DNA of 64,000 bases, from assembly GCF_900111485.1 (NCBI RefSeq), contig NZ_FOIC01000010.1:1-64000 (forward strand), read 5' to 3'. The DNA is from Natrinema hispanicum (lineage in GTDB: Archaea > Halobacteriota > Halobacteria > Halobacteriales > Natrialbaceae). A model generated the notes under the pieces. That model saw only the letters and a program-made list of their open reading frames with translations, was not told the origin of the DNA and made no database searches. Positions 40,339-48,958 of this stretch are shown here, one piece after another. Each line of letters begins with the position of its first letter. The stretch's first letter is position 1. The position numbers were made by a program, and so were the translations under genes.

Positions 40339-40991
40339 CTCACCGCGATTCCTTCACCAAGCGGGAGCACTACCGTTTCGAAAGCCGGATCGGCACGGAC
40401 CGTCTCGAGGTAGTCGATGATTCCTTGCGTGTGCTCGTTCGTCTCGTCCACCGGGCTGTCCTCGGCCCACGCGAGGAGATCGTCGAAGTCGATGATGCCG
40501 GCCGTGATCGCGTTGTCGGCGATGATGACGCCGCCGACAGGGATTTTCGAGCGGACGGCCTCGAACGCGTCCGCGTACCGATCCTTTTCGTGATCGATCA
40601 GGACGACGTCAAACGGTCCATCGTAGCGGTCGATCGTCGCCATCGCGTCGCCGTGTTCGTATCGTGCGATCCCGTCGTAGCCACCCGCAGCCATGTACTC
40701 GCGGGCAAGTTCGAGTTCATCCGCGTCGACTTCGGTGAGGACGATCTCGCCGTCATGTGGGAGGGCATCCGCAAACCAGTAGGCGGAGTAGCCATACCCC
40801 GAGCCGAACTCGAAGATCCGTTCAGCGCCGTTCAGTCGGGCGACAAACCGGAGAAACGCGCCGACCTCGGGGCCGACATGGGGAAAGCCCTCCGCGGTGG
40901 CGTACTCGTCCATCTCGAGCAGCGTCTCGTCGGGGTCCGGACCGACCGCACGCACGAAGCGGGCGATGTCGTCGGTGAGAACGTCGGTCAT
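40323..40991 (-). CDS. O-methyltransferase family protein
   Basis: This 222-residue SAM-dependent methyltransferase resembles catechol O-methyltransferase-like enzymes. The SAM motif is FEFGSGYGYSAYW (near residue 70), with EVDADELELA for ribose binding and VVLIDHEKDRY for metal and catalytic contacts. A C-terminal GGVIIADN motif is also typical. Target not known. Start 40991 (MTDVLTDD) is preferred. Confidence 0.86.
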   Translation of the reverse strand: MTDVLTDDIARFVRAVGPDPDETLLEMDEYATAEGFPHVGPEVGAFLRFVARLNGAERIFEFGSGYGYSAYWFADALPHDGEIVLTEVDADELELAREYMAAGGYDGIARYEHGDAMATIDRYDGPFDVVLIDHEKDRYADAFEAVRSKIPVGGVIIADNAITAGIIDFDDLLAWAEDSPVDETNEHTQGIIDYLETVRADPAFETVVLPLGEGIAVSYRVE

Positions 40992-41155
40992 GCGAGGGCA
41001 TACGGTCGCGAGCACAAATACTATCGGCCATCACTGCGCGGTTCCGGTACGGACTATCCGGCGGGCCGCCACACTGTTTGCCAGCCTGCCCAGCGCTCGC
41101 ATCCACGCGATCGACAGTATCCTTTTTGCCGCTCGGAACCGTCCTTTCGACCGAC

Positions 41156-41596
41156 ATGTCTGCCGACCACGCCCTCGCCGAGTACGTCGATAATCTGGTG
41201 TACGAACCGGTACAGGTCCACGAGCACGGCATCGACCTGACGGTCGCCGCCGTCTACGAGGTCGCCGCTCCCGGCAGTATCGACTTCGGCGGTGACGAAC
41301 TCGCAGACGCCGACCTCGAGCCGGTGTCGACCGAACTCGAAGCTCCTGACGACGAGTACGGCTGGTGGCACCTCGAGGGCGGCCAGTACGTGATCCAGCA
41401 CAACGAGTTCCTGACCGGCCTCGAGAGCGCAGCACAGCTCCAGCCGCGCAACGAACTGCTGGCCCGTGGCGGCTCGCATCCCTCGATGTTGGTGCGCGAT
41501 CATCTGCCGTTGATGCCGCTTTCTGTCGCCGACGGCGGCCTCCGGCTCAAGGAAAACGCGCGGGTATCGACAATCACAGCGTTCGGTGACGGTTAA
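41156..41596 (+). CDS. dCTP deaminase/dUTPase-superfamily protein
   Basis: This 146-residue protein has a dUTPase-like pattern: VHEHGIDLTVAAVYEV, an acidic loop, WHLEGGQYVIQHNEF, and LQPRNELLARGGSHPS, resembling the substrate-binding segment. It likely hydrolyses dUTP or deaminates dCTP, keeping uracil out of DNA. Some catalytic motifs are weaker than in well-studied members, so the exact reaction is uncertain. Confidence 0.75.
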   Translation: MSADHALAEYVDNLVYEPVQVHEHGIDLTVAAVYEVAAPGSIDFGGDELADADLEPVSTELEAPDDEYGWWHLEGGQYVIQHNEFLTGLESAAQLQPRNELLARGGSHPSMLVRDHLPLMPLSVADGGLRLKENARVSTITAFGDG

Positions 41597-41656
41597 CCGC
41601 TGAATATCGCCGTCCAACAGCGTATTTACCGTCTGGCTCCCTAGCCCCGGGTAGTG

Positions 41657-42274
41657 ATGTATCAGCACATCCTCGTTCCGACGGACGGGAGTGACGGGAC
41701 CCGTCAGTCGCTCACGCACGGACTCACACTCGCGGAGCGATTCGACGCGACGATCCATGCGCTGTCGGTCGTCCCCGAGGGGCCGCTGGGGACGCTCCAG
41801 TCCGACGAGGGACACACCGCTGCGGAGCGAGCAGTCGAGCGCGTCGAGGTCGAAGCGACGCGTGAAGGCGTCGATGTCGTGACGGCGGTCGAACAGGGCG
41901 TCCCACACGAGGAAATAATCGCGTATGCCGACGACCATGATATCGACATGATCGTCATGGGAACACAGGGCCGAACCGGTCTCGATCGGGTGCTCGTTGG
42001 CAGCGTCACCGAACGGATCGTCCGGATGGCCGACATTCCAGTCGTCACCGTCCGCCTGAACGACGAGATTCGGATCGAAGATACCGATGAGGCCGCCCGA
42101 ATCGCGCGTAAAGCCGCTGATGCGGAGGGGTACGACGACATCACTGTCAGCGATGATCCACACCGAACCAGCGCGTCCTGGATCGTCCCCCTCGAGACGG
42201 GGGCAGGGCCGCTCCACGTCCACGTTGACGCCGTGACGAGCGAAGCTCGAGTCGCGAAAGGATCGGAGCAATAA
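41657..42274 (+). CDS. Universal stress protein with C-terminal extension
   Basis: This 205-residue UspA protein starts MYQHILVPTDGSDGTRQ and has the ATP-binding GTQGRTGLDRVLVGSVTERI at residues 110-129. About 60 further residues form an extra acidic/charged segment after the Usp domain, with no recognised pattern. GTG at 41654 is an alternative start one codon upstream. Likely a stress-response nucleotide-binding protein. Confidence 0.85.
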   Translation: MYQHILVPTDGSDGTRQSLTHGLTLAERFDATIHALSVVPEGPLGTLQSDEGHTAAERAVERVEVEATREGVDVVTAVEQGVPHEEIIAYADDHDIDMIVMGTQGRTGLDRVLVGSVTERIVRMADIPVVTVRLNDEIRIEDTDEAARIARKAADAEGYDDITVSDDPHRTSASWIVPLETGAGPLHVHVDAVTSEARVAKGSEQ

Positions 42275-42310
42275 GTCTGTAGCGGACTGCAGCGAACGCT
42301 TCGAGCGGGC

Positions 42311-43876
42311 TCAGTCCTGGATGAACTCGCCGTCGCAGCGGTATTCCTGTAGCTTGGTGCTGTCTACTGGTTCGGTTTCATTGTACGGTTCCGAGGGCTG
42401 TGCCATGTAGTAGAGGTCGACCTGCTCAATGTCGGTCTCGTGAGTGCCGTTCCAACGTTCACAGAGGTGGTTCGCCAGATACGACTCGTGGTTCTTGTTG
42501 TCGCCTCCCCAGACGTTCGCGAGGTACTTCCGCCAACGAGAGGTTGGATACACGTCCTCGTGGCTCGATGGTGGGTCCCAGCTGACGTCGGACCGATGGA
42601 GCGCATCGATCTCGGAGCCGTTCTCGAGTTCGGCCGGTGCAATGAACCAGCCATCGGTTCCGAGCGGTTCTGGTGCAAACATCTGCCAGTTTTGATCGGT
42701 TTCGGTCGCCTCAAGTGCGTCCTCACCGGGTTCGGGAACCTGGGTATAGCCGACCGCCTGCGCGTTCGAGAGGATCACGAGGACGAGAAAGAGCCAGGGA
42801 ATCACCGTCGAAAATAGCGTGCGCCCGTGAGCGGCCCCTGCGGTAAGAAGTCGCTGTGGCGCTGGCACAGCGGTCGGGAGACCGCTGATCGTCGGCCCCT
42901 CGGGGAGAGACACACGGAGTCGAGACATCGCGGCGCGCAACGGTCTTGCGAGGCCGGCGCGGGTCGCCAGCACGCCCAGACCGTCCCAGACGACCGGTGG
43001 GTAAAACGGGACGAGCGCCGTGACGACAACCAGCGGGAAAATCCCGATCCGCATCGTCACGAGCATCCCGAGGTGCATGCCGGCAAACGCCGTCGCAAGC
43101 ACCGCTCGCGGACGGCCGGTGAGCAAGAGTAATAACGGCGAACTGAGCAGTAGCCCAGTCCACAGGTATGTCATCATACGCAGCAACTCGGGATACTTGG
43201 CGAGGACATCGCCGAGCAAAAACGTGAATTTATAATCGAGACTGAAGACGTAGACGACCGCCTCGCCGTTGAACCACATCTCGCCCCGACTCTTGTGGAT
43301 CGCGTTCACGACGTACATGGCTGTGACCTGGAGCAACAGCGCCATCGTCGCCACGTTCGAGACGGTTGCTCGAGGCTCGTCAGTACGGCGAGCATCGACG
43401 GCCCATCGCTCGCCCAACGGCAGGAACATCGCCCAGAACAGCAAGATACGAAGGAACGTGTCCCCACCGTTGAGGACCATCGGGTTCCGGGCGTGCAGTG
43501 AGAGGAGCAATAGCCACGAGCAGACCGTTGCCAGCCGGGTTCGGTACCCAATAGTCACCGCGGCGGCGAAGACGGCGGCGACGACAAACAACAGCGCAAT
43601 CGCCCACAGCTCACCCGAGATTGCGTGGAGTGAGTAGACGTTCGAATAGTCCGAGAACAGGGCCGCTCGTGGGAGAACGCCAGCGTCTGTGTAAAACGCT
43701 TCGAGGTCCCGCGAGCGGAGTGCGAGATCAGTAAGCAACAGGAGGCCGAGCGCGATCCGGAACACGGCGAGCGCTCGCGTATCGATCGCGAACCGATTCG
43801 CGATCCCGGCCGAGAGCCGATCAGCGACAGCCGAAAGACGGTGGCGTCCATCAGTAGAGTTGTGTCGTTCTTGCAT
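42311..43876 (-). CDS. HTTM-domain membrane protein
   Basis: This 521-residue membrane protein has several TM helices and the HTTM (vitamin K-dependent carboxylase-like) pattern, with RALAVFRIALGLLLLTDLAL, WLLLLSLHARNP and NAIHKSRGEMWFNGEAVVYV. The C-terminal 130 residues (EDALEATETDQNWQMFAPEP onward) are probably outside the membrane. Starts at 43942 and 43876 are both possible; 43876 is used. It is divergent from a DCC-family pseudogene, and HTTM and DCC genes are commonly neighbours in other genomes. Confidence 0.8.
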   Translation of the reverse strand: MQERHNSTDGRHRLSAVADRLSAGIANRFAIDTRALAVFRIALGLLLLTDLALRSRDLEAFYTDAGVLPRAALFSDYSNVYSLHAISGELWAIALLFVVAAVFAAAVTIGYRTRLATVCSWLLLLSLHARNPMVLNGGDTFLRILLFWAMFLPLGERWAVDARRTDEPRATVSNVATMALLLQVTAMYVVNAIHKSRGEMWFNGEAVVYVFSLDYKFTFLLGDVLAKYPELLRMMTYLWTGLLLSSPLLLLLTGRPRAVLATAFAGMHLGMLVTMRIGIFPLVVVTALVPFYPPVVWDGLGVLATRAGLARPLRAAMSRLRVSLPEGPTISGLPTAVPAPQRLLTAGAAHGRTLFSTVIPWLFLVLVILSNAQAVGYTQVPEPGEDALEATETDQNWQMFAPEPLGTDGWFIAPAELENGSEIDALHRSDVSWDPPSSHEDVYPTSRWRKYLANVWGGDNKNHESYLANHLCERWNGTHETDIEQVDLYYMAQPSEPYNETEPVDSTKLQEYRCDGEFIQD

Positions 43877-44033
43877 CGTCTGAGCTAGATGTCCGGGTAT
43901 CCCGAGCAGACCAGCATAAGCTTGGTGTATAGTGAAACACATTTTTGAACGACCCAGCCGTCTTCGCGCTGATGGGTGGCGATTGGGACACTGATCGGAC
44001 CCCTGAACTACAATTCCTCCGTGTAGAAAGCCG

Positions 44034-44482
44034 TTCGATGGTCTCGAGATCCCGGGGACGGAAAGATCCATTTCGCGTCTCCAGTCCGACGTCGGCCACG
44101 AACTGCTCGCGGCACACGGCCTGCCGACGGACACCCTCGAGTCGATCGTGCTGATCGAAGGCGATACTGTCGGACAGAAGTCAATACGAAGTCGGTCGCG
44201 GATTCGCGGCCGTCTCCACCGGTGACGGCCGCAGCAGAGCGACCGATCTTCACGTAGTTCTGTCCGGCAGTATGATGACTGCTATGTCTAGTCAAGTGCT
44301 GTGGCACGAATCGCCGCACACTTGGGCGGGGAATATACGCTTACGCCGTCGTTACGACACTTCCGCGACCAATTCGCGACCGTGCGTATGACTTCGTCGC
44401 CGCCCGCCGCTATCGGTGGGTCGGGCAGCAAGGGCACTGTCTGCCGTCAACTGGTGACGTTCGATCCCGGTTTCTCGAGTGA
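44034..44482 (+). pseudogene. Degraded DCC (DUF393) thiol-disulfide oxidoreductase gene
   Basis: Parts of a DCC-family protein can be read here in two frames. DGKIHFAS lies in one frame (44057-44080). QSDVGHELLAAHGLPTDTLE and IVLIEGDTV follow in another (44082-44168), with stops after that at 44223 and 44289. The C-terminal RDRAYDFVAARRYRW, HCLPSTGDV and RSRFLE then return to the first frame and end at 44480-44482. The CxxC active-site region expected near the N-terminus is missing; only an FDG-like fragment is left at 44034-44042. At least two frameshifts and a deletion make it non-functional. Confidence 0.8.
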
Positions 44483-44560
44483 GTCTGGACCGAGTTCGCC
44501 GTTCTGACAGTGGTGTTCCTCCGGTCTCGAGTCTCGGTAACACCGTTCGCGCGAAGAAAA

Positions 44561-44633
44561 GCCAGGGCGGGGATTTGAACCCCGGAAGTCTCGATTACAA
44601 GTCGAGTGCATGAACCGCCCATGCTCCCCTGGC
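44561..44633 (-). tRNA. tRNA-Thr(UGU)
   Basis: The minus strand forms a 73-nt cloverleaf: acceptor stem GCCAGGG/CCCTGGC, D stem GCAT/ATGC, anticodon stem CTCGA/TCGAG with loop CTTGTAA, and T stem CGGGG/CCCCG with TTCAAAT. Anticodon TGT reads ACA (threonine). CCA is not encoded. Positions 8 and 14 both read as G instead of U and A. Confidence 0.93.
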
Positions 44634-44645
44634 GCTGGCTGTTGA

Positions 44646-45161
44646 TTAGCCGTCCTCCTTTGAATGTGTATCGTTTTCGTCCCGGTTTTCGAGCGACCGT
44701 GACATCGTCACCCGAAACTCGTCGTACCCCTCGCGCCGATAAAAGCGACGGGCGGCCTCGTTGTTGGCCATCACCTCGAGTAACACCTCGTCGGCACCGC
44801 GCTCGGCGGCTGCCTCCTCGGCGGCTGTGAGCAACGCGGCCCCGATCCCGCGGTCGCGGAAGGCTGGTTCGACGTAGATATTCGAGAGCAGGCCACGCGT
44901 GCTGTCGAGTTCGAGGGTGCCGCGTTCGATCGTGACTGCTGCAAAGCCGACGATCTCACCCGCGAGCCGGGCGACGAGGAGGCCGTCGGCGACCTGATAG
45001 GCCGCGAGCGTCTCGCGCATGGTCTCGCGGTTCGGGTCGGCACGGACGGCCGACTCGTGGTGACGCTGGTCTCGAGCGAGTTGCACCCATAGGTCGGTGA
45101 CTGTCTCGAGGTCGTCCCGAGTGGCGAGCTCAATCGTCGGCTGCGGGTTGTTCGGGGGCAT
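44646..45161 (-). CDS. GNAT family N-acetyltransferase
   Basis: This 171-residue protein has the acetyl-CoA motif VEPAFRDRGIGAALLTAA and the C-terminal NNEAARRFYRREGYDEF pattern. It acetylates an amine of unknown identity. Its start codon lies inside the 3' end of pgk, giving a 32-nt overlap, so it is probably translated from the same message. Confidence 0.86.
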   Translation of the reverse strand: MPPNNPQPTIELATRDDLETVTDLWVQLARDQRHHESAVRADPNRETMRETLAAYQVADGLLVARLAGEIVGFAAVTIERGTLELDSTRGLLSNIYVEPAFRDRGIGAALLTAAEEAAAERGADEVLLEVMANNEAARRFYRREGYDEFRVTMSRSLENRDENDTHSKEDG

Positions 45162-46353
45162 TCTCGAGTGCGGTCACGGCAGGCAGCGGTTCGGCGGTGA
45201 GCATCCGGAGGGCAGCGCCGCCGCCGGTACTGACATGGGAAAAGCCCTCGACGCCGAGTTGCCGCAATGCGGAGGCGGTGTCGCCGCCGCCGACGATACT
45301 CATCGGCCGTTCCGTGGCGGCACCGAACAGCTGTCTGGTACCTGTCTCGAAGCACTCGTCCTCGAAGACGCCGGCCGGGCCGTTGAGGATCACCGTCTCC
45401 GCGTCCGCGAGGATGCGCTTGTAGTACTCGAGCGTCGACGAGCCGATGTCCATGGCGGCCTCGCCGTCGCCCGGCGGTAAGGCGTTGATGCCGAGTTCGT
45501 GACGGTCGCCGTCGCGGGCGACCGCGACATCCCGTGGAAGCGCGATTCGATCGCCGTAGGCATCGAGCAGATCGGCGGCACGGTCGATCTCGTCCCAGTA
45601 GCCCTGATCGTAGATGAAATCCGAACTGGCGTCGCCCAGGTCGACGCCGTCAGCGATGAGGAAGACGTTGCCGACGACGCCCGCGGTGAGGACGTGGTCG
45701 GCCAGTCCCTTCTCTAAGATCGACCAGGCGACGTCGATCGAATCGGGGACTTTCGCCCCGCCGAGAACGTAGACGCGTGGTTCGGGGGTCTCCTCGATCG
45801 AGCCAAGCACGTCGAGTTCGGACTCCATGACGCGGCCGGCATAGCCCGGGAGAACGGTCGGGAGGCCGACCAACGAGGGCTGTGAGCGGTGGGCCGCGGC
45901 GAAGGCGTCGTTGACGTAGGCATCAAGCACTGGCTCGAGACCCTGCACGAGGTGTGTCTGGGCGGCCCGTTCGGGCTCGAATTCCATGTACTCCTCGCTG
46001 TAGAATCGGGTGTTCTCGAGGACGACACAGTCGCCATCGTCGAGGTTCCTGACGGCCTCGCGAGCGGCGTTCGTAAACGTTGCGTCCACGTAGTCGACGG
46101 GCTGGCCGAGCAGTTCCGAGAGGCGATCGGCGTGGGGCTCGAGCGTGACGAACTCGTCGCCGCCGGGTCGACCCTGATGGGCGAGAACGGCGACCCGACC
46201 GCCACGTGCGACGAGCTCCGAGAGCGTATCGACGTGAGCGCGCAGTCGAGCGTCGTCTGCGAGCGTGCCATCGTCGTCGATCGGACTATTGACGTCGACG
46301 CGAACACCGACGGTAGTCCCTTCGACGTCCAGGTCGTCGAGGGTCGCGATCAT
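45130..46353 (-). CDS. pgk: Phosphoglycerate kinase
   Basis: This 407-residue enzyme interconverts 3-phosphoglycerate plus ATP with 1,3-bisphosphoglycerate. Family motifs visible are RVDVNSPIDDDG (N-terminal), LAHQGRPGG, VLENTRFYSEE, DAFAAAHRSQPSLVG, VLGGAKVPDSI, LNGPAGVFED and GGGDTASALRQLG with the C-terminal nucleotide-binding STGGGAALRML. Start 46353 (MIATLDDLD) is preferred over 46368. Length is typical. Confidence 0.95.
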   Translation of the reverse strand: MIATLDDLDVEGTTVGVRVDVNSPIDDDGTLADDARLRAHVDTLSELVARGGRVAVLAHQGRPGGDEFVTLEPHADRLSELLGQPVDYVDATFTNAAREAVRNLDDGDCVVLENTRFYSEEYMEFEPERAAQTHLVQGLEPVLDAYVNDAFAAAHRSQPSLVGLPTVLPGYAGRVMESELDVLGSIEETPEPRVYVLGGAKVPDSIDVAWSILEKGLADHVLTAGVVGNVFLIADGVDLGDASSDFIYDQGYWDEIDRAADLLDAYGDRIALPRDVAVARDGDRHELGINALPPGDGEAAMDIGSSTLEYYKRILADAETVILNGPAGVFEDECFETGTRQLFGAATERPMSIVGGGDTASALRQLGVEGFSHVSTGGGAALRMLTAEPLPAVTALENAPEQPAADD

Positions 46354-46454
46354 TATCGACCCCTCCACCGCGGCCCCCGAAAGGTCTTTCTATCGGAGAG
46401 ATCGGAGCGGCATATGCTGACACTACACACGGCACGATCGGAGCGACGCCAGCC

Positions 46455-47063
46455 TCACACCGATCGACAGTCCGCACAGACCAGCTGACCGTTGGCGTCC
46501 CACAGCGACTCCGCGAGCGAGCCACAGACCTCGCAGACGCCCTGGGTGGTGTACTCGTCGCCACCGTTGGAGAGCAACTGGGTTTCGCCCTCCGCGGTCG
46601 GCGGCGTCGCGGCAGATGCAGCCGACTGCCGGTTGCGGTCGACCGGCGGCTCGCTCGAGCGCGGGGGCGTCATCGTCGCCTGGAACGAACTCGCGGCAGC
46701 GATGACGTCGCGCTGGGTGACGACCCCGGCGACGCCGTCGTCACCCTCGACGACGACGTTGCGGATGTTCTGGCGAGCCATCGTCGTCGCGACGTCGGTG
46801 AGCGATCGGTCGAGTCCCACCGTAATGACTGGCGTCGTCATCGCGTCTTCGACGGTTAGGTCGGCTGGATCGTGCTCGTCCGCGACGAACTCGAGGACGT
46901 CCCACTCGGTCACGATGCCGACCGGCTCCGGACCGCGAACGACCAGCGCGCAACTCGTCTGCTCGTCGCGCATGAGCCCCACGACATCGAGGACGGTGTC
47001 GGACTCACTGACGCCGACGTAGTCGGTCGTCAACACGTCTCTGACGGACAGTTCCGATTCCAT
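46455..47063 (-). CDS. Two-CBS-domain protein with zinc ribbon
   Basis: This 202-residue protein has two CBS domains (residues about 1-65 and 66-125: VRDVLTTDYVGVSESDTVLD and VEDAMTTPVITVGLDRSLTD), a Pro/Ser/Ala linker, and a C-terminal zinc ribbon (CEVCGSLAE...CADC). CBS domains bind adenine nucleotides. The ribbon resembles those of haloarchaeal regulators. Partner not known. Confidence 0.88.
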   Translation of the reverse strand: MESELSVRDVLTTDYVGVSESDTVLDVVGLMRDEQTSCALVVRGPEPVGIVTEWDVLEFVADEHDPADLTVEDAMTTPVITVGLDRSLTDVATTMARQNIRNVVVEGDDGVAGVVTQRDVIAAASSFQATMTPPRSSEPPVDRNRQSAASAATPPTAEGETQLLSNGGDEYTTQGVCEVCGSLAESLWDANGQLVCADCRSV

Positions 47064-47147
47064 ATGCGAATGATTCGCACGAACGGGCTAAAAGCTACCT
47101 CCGGCACACTTAAGCAACACGGCACCGAAGTTCGGTAATTCCGCTTC

Positions 47148-47918
47148 TCAGGCTGTCTGCCACTCGAGTTCGACCCGGGTCCCGTCTGCCCGACAGGTCT
47201 CGAGGGCGTGTTTGGCGGCGAAGCCAGCCTCGTGGGCACTTTTGCCGCGGCCGACACCGACCTGCATCTCGACGTCGACGGCCTCCTCGACGTGGCCGAG
47301 TGCCTCCTCGTAGTCGTCGGCCTCGAGGTCGGGACAGACGACGATGACGTTGTCGCCGCCGACGAAAAACGAGAGGCTGTCGTGGGCATACCGCATGTGA
47401 CGCATGAGTTCGGCATACCCCTGCTCGATCTCGATGAAGGTATCGAAGGCGTTGAGCTCGTCCGTGTAGTTGCCGGTGGCGTTGATCACGTCGAAGTGAG
47501 CGATCTGGATGTCGTCGTCGGCCCGGTAGGGCTCGTCGATGACCCGCCCCTCGAGACACTCGCGGCGGTGTTTGTCCTGTGCGCTGCCGGCCTCCTGGAG
47601 GCGTGCAGTCGCGTCGGCCAGCGCTTGGACGGGGTTCGTGCCGGTCGCGATGCCGAGACTGAGCGTCACGGGATAGCGATTGCCGACCGACTCCTGTAAG
47701 AGCGCGTGGTCCTCGCGGTCGAGGCCGTTCGTGACGGCGATCATGTTGTCGAAGCGAGTGAAGAAGGTGTAGCCGCCGCGGTTGCCGACAAACTGGGAGA
47801 TGTCCGCGTACAGCCGGGACTGCATGGTCTGGAGATCGGCCTCCCGGCGCGGTTCAGGGGTCACCGTCCACGGCCCGTAGTTGTCGATCTGGACGAGCGT
47901 TACCTGCGTGTTAGTCAC
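47148..47918 (-). CDS. arfA: GTP cyclohydrolase IIa (ArfA, archaeal type III)
   Basis: This 256-residue protein has the archaeal GTP cyclohydrolase III pattern, beginning VTLVQIDNYGPWTVTPEP and RREADLQTMQSRLYADIS, with the metal motifs GGYTFFTRFDN and FFVGGDNVIVV. It opens GTP to a formamidopyrimidine, the first step toward riboflavin and the deazaflavin of F420. It stands alone on the minus strand. Confidence 0.93.
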   Translation of the reverse strand: MTNTQVTLVQIDNYGPWTVTPEPRREADLQTMQSRLYADISQFVGNRGGYTFFTRFDNMIAVTNGLDREDHALLQESVGNRYPVTLSLGIATGTNPVQALADATARLQEAGSAQDKHRRECLEGRVIDEPYRADDDIQIAHFDVINATGNYTDELNAFDTFIEIEQGYAELMRHMRYAHDSLSFFVGGDNVIVVCPDLEADDYEEALGHVEEAVDVEMQVGVGRGKSAHEAGFAAKHALETCRADGTRVELEWQTA

Positions 47919-47993
47919 TGTAGGCGATTCTTTCGAACGGCGTCGTATAAGTGATACGCAATCCAGTTCCGTGATGCGATGCGAAAACCGGCG

Positions 47994-48326
47994 TTATGCA
48001 GGAACCTTTTCGGGGTCTTTGCCCTGCGGGTGGTACTTCCAGAAATTGCCGGCGCGCATGGCCTTGCCGACGGCCTTGTGCATGTCGAGGATCGTCTCGA
48101 ACTCGGTCACGTCGTCGTCGATGTAATCGAAAATCTCGCTCATCGCGACGATCGTCTCGTGGTTGATCCGAATCGGGTAGTCGCCGTACTCGCCGACGAA
48201 CTCGTCGCGGTCAAGCGGGAAGTCCTCCTGCTCGTCGACTTTGTCCGCGATGACCCGCATGTCGAACTTGCGCATCCCCTCGCTGCCTTCCTCTCCGTCG
48301 GGATCGACTGGCCAATCGTTGCTCAT
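47994..48326 (-). CDS. DUF5785-like small acidic protein
   Basis: This 110-residue protein has SNDWPVDPDGEEGSEGMRKF at its start and FPLDRDEFVGEYGDYPIRIN and FWKYHPQGKDPEKVPA later. I recall this from haloarchaeal family DUF5785. No enzyme motif and no TM helix. Function unknown. Start 48326 gives the expected beginning. Confidence 0.8.
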   Translation of the reverse strand: MSNDWPVDPDGEEGSEGMRKFDMRVIADKVDEQEDFPLDRDEFVGEYGDYPIRINHETIVAMSEIFDYIDDDVTEFETILDMHKAVGKAMRAGNFWKYHPQGKDPEKVPA

Positions 48327-48660
48327 ACCCCGACGTGTGCAGGGGACCCGCAAAAGGATTACTCCTTGGCGCTGTCATCTCGTCGGTCGTGGACACGCTC
48401 GAGCGCGTTCACTTCACGCCGAGAACCGTAGATATAAGTTACAATAGGTCAACAGTTAGAACGGAAGTCGAACTCGAGAAGCAGGGGCGCATCGAAATGT
48501 CCCGGGTGCTGGACCCACCCGAGATGTGGCTTCCAAATCCCAAGCCGGGATTCAGTTGCCATGATTGCGTTGATTCTACCGGGATATAAACAACCCGCAC
48601 GACAGCAGAATCGCAGGACGGAAGCAGGATCGACCCAGTCACACAGGACCGGAGGTCGCG
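48327..48660. other. Intergenic region with zinc-finger gene promoter
   Basis: About 334 bases. No gene is visible in the first 250. A TATA box (48583-48590) and Shine-Dalgarno sequence (48651-48656) serve the next gene. Confidence 0.5.
48583..48656 (+). promoter_or_regulatory. TATA box and Shine-Dalgarno of the small zinc-finger gene
   Basis: GATATAAA at 48583-48590 is a good TATA box, but it is about 70 nt before the ATG, so the mRNA should carry a leader of roughly 45 nt. GGAGGT at 48651-48656, 4 nt before the ATG, is a strong ribosome-binding site. Many haloarchaeal messages are leaderless, so this leadered design is of note. Confidence 0.6.
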
Positions 48661-48825
48661 ATGGATAGCGATCCGACTGCAGGCGGCGACAGTTCGGCGC
48701 TGCCCGACTGTCCCCGTTGTGGCAAGCCGGTCGCGTTCTCGGCGGCCACCGGTCCCTACACCGGTTCGGTCAGTCCCTGTGGCTGTTCGGTCCCGCCGGA
48801 CCTGCTTGCAGACCTCTGGGACTGA
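48661..48825 (+). CDS. Small zinc-finger protein (54 residues)
   Basis: This short gene encodes ATG to TGA over 165 nt. The protein has CPRC (residues 17-20) and CGC (residues 40-42), two cysteine pairs that could bind one zinc. A strong Shine-Dalgarno sequence and TATA box precede it. Such small CPxCG-type zinc-finger proteins are common in haloarchaea and often act in stress or regulation; no specific role can be given. Confidence 0.75.
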   Translation: MDSDPTAGGDSSALPDCPRCGKPVAFSAATGPYTGSVSPCGCSVPPDLLADLWD

Positions 48826-48958
48826 CTGGCTCGACGGTCGCAAAGAAATTACAAATCGTCTAATACGAAGGAGTCAGTCAGTGTCGCGTACCCGCACTCG
48901 GCCGTGTGGGGACGCTGGAACACGAGACCGCTGAGTAATCAGAGCGGTGTCTCGCGTC

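Noticed and set aside
39747-41240. Plus-strand frame of 497 codons covering the membrane protein, methyltransferase and dUTPase region
   Set aside because: It overlaps three better-supported genes in other frames and its translation is arginine-rich with no motif.
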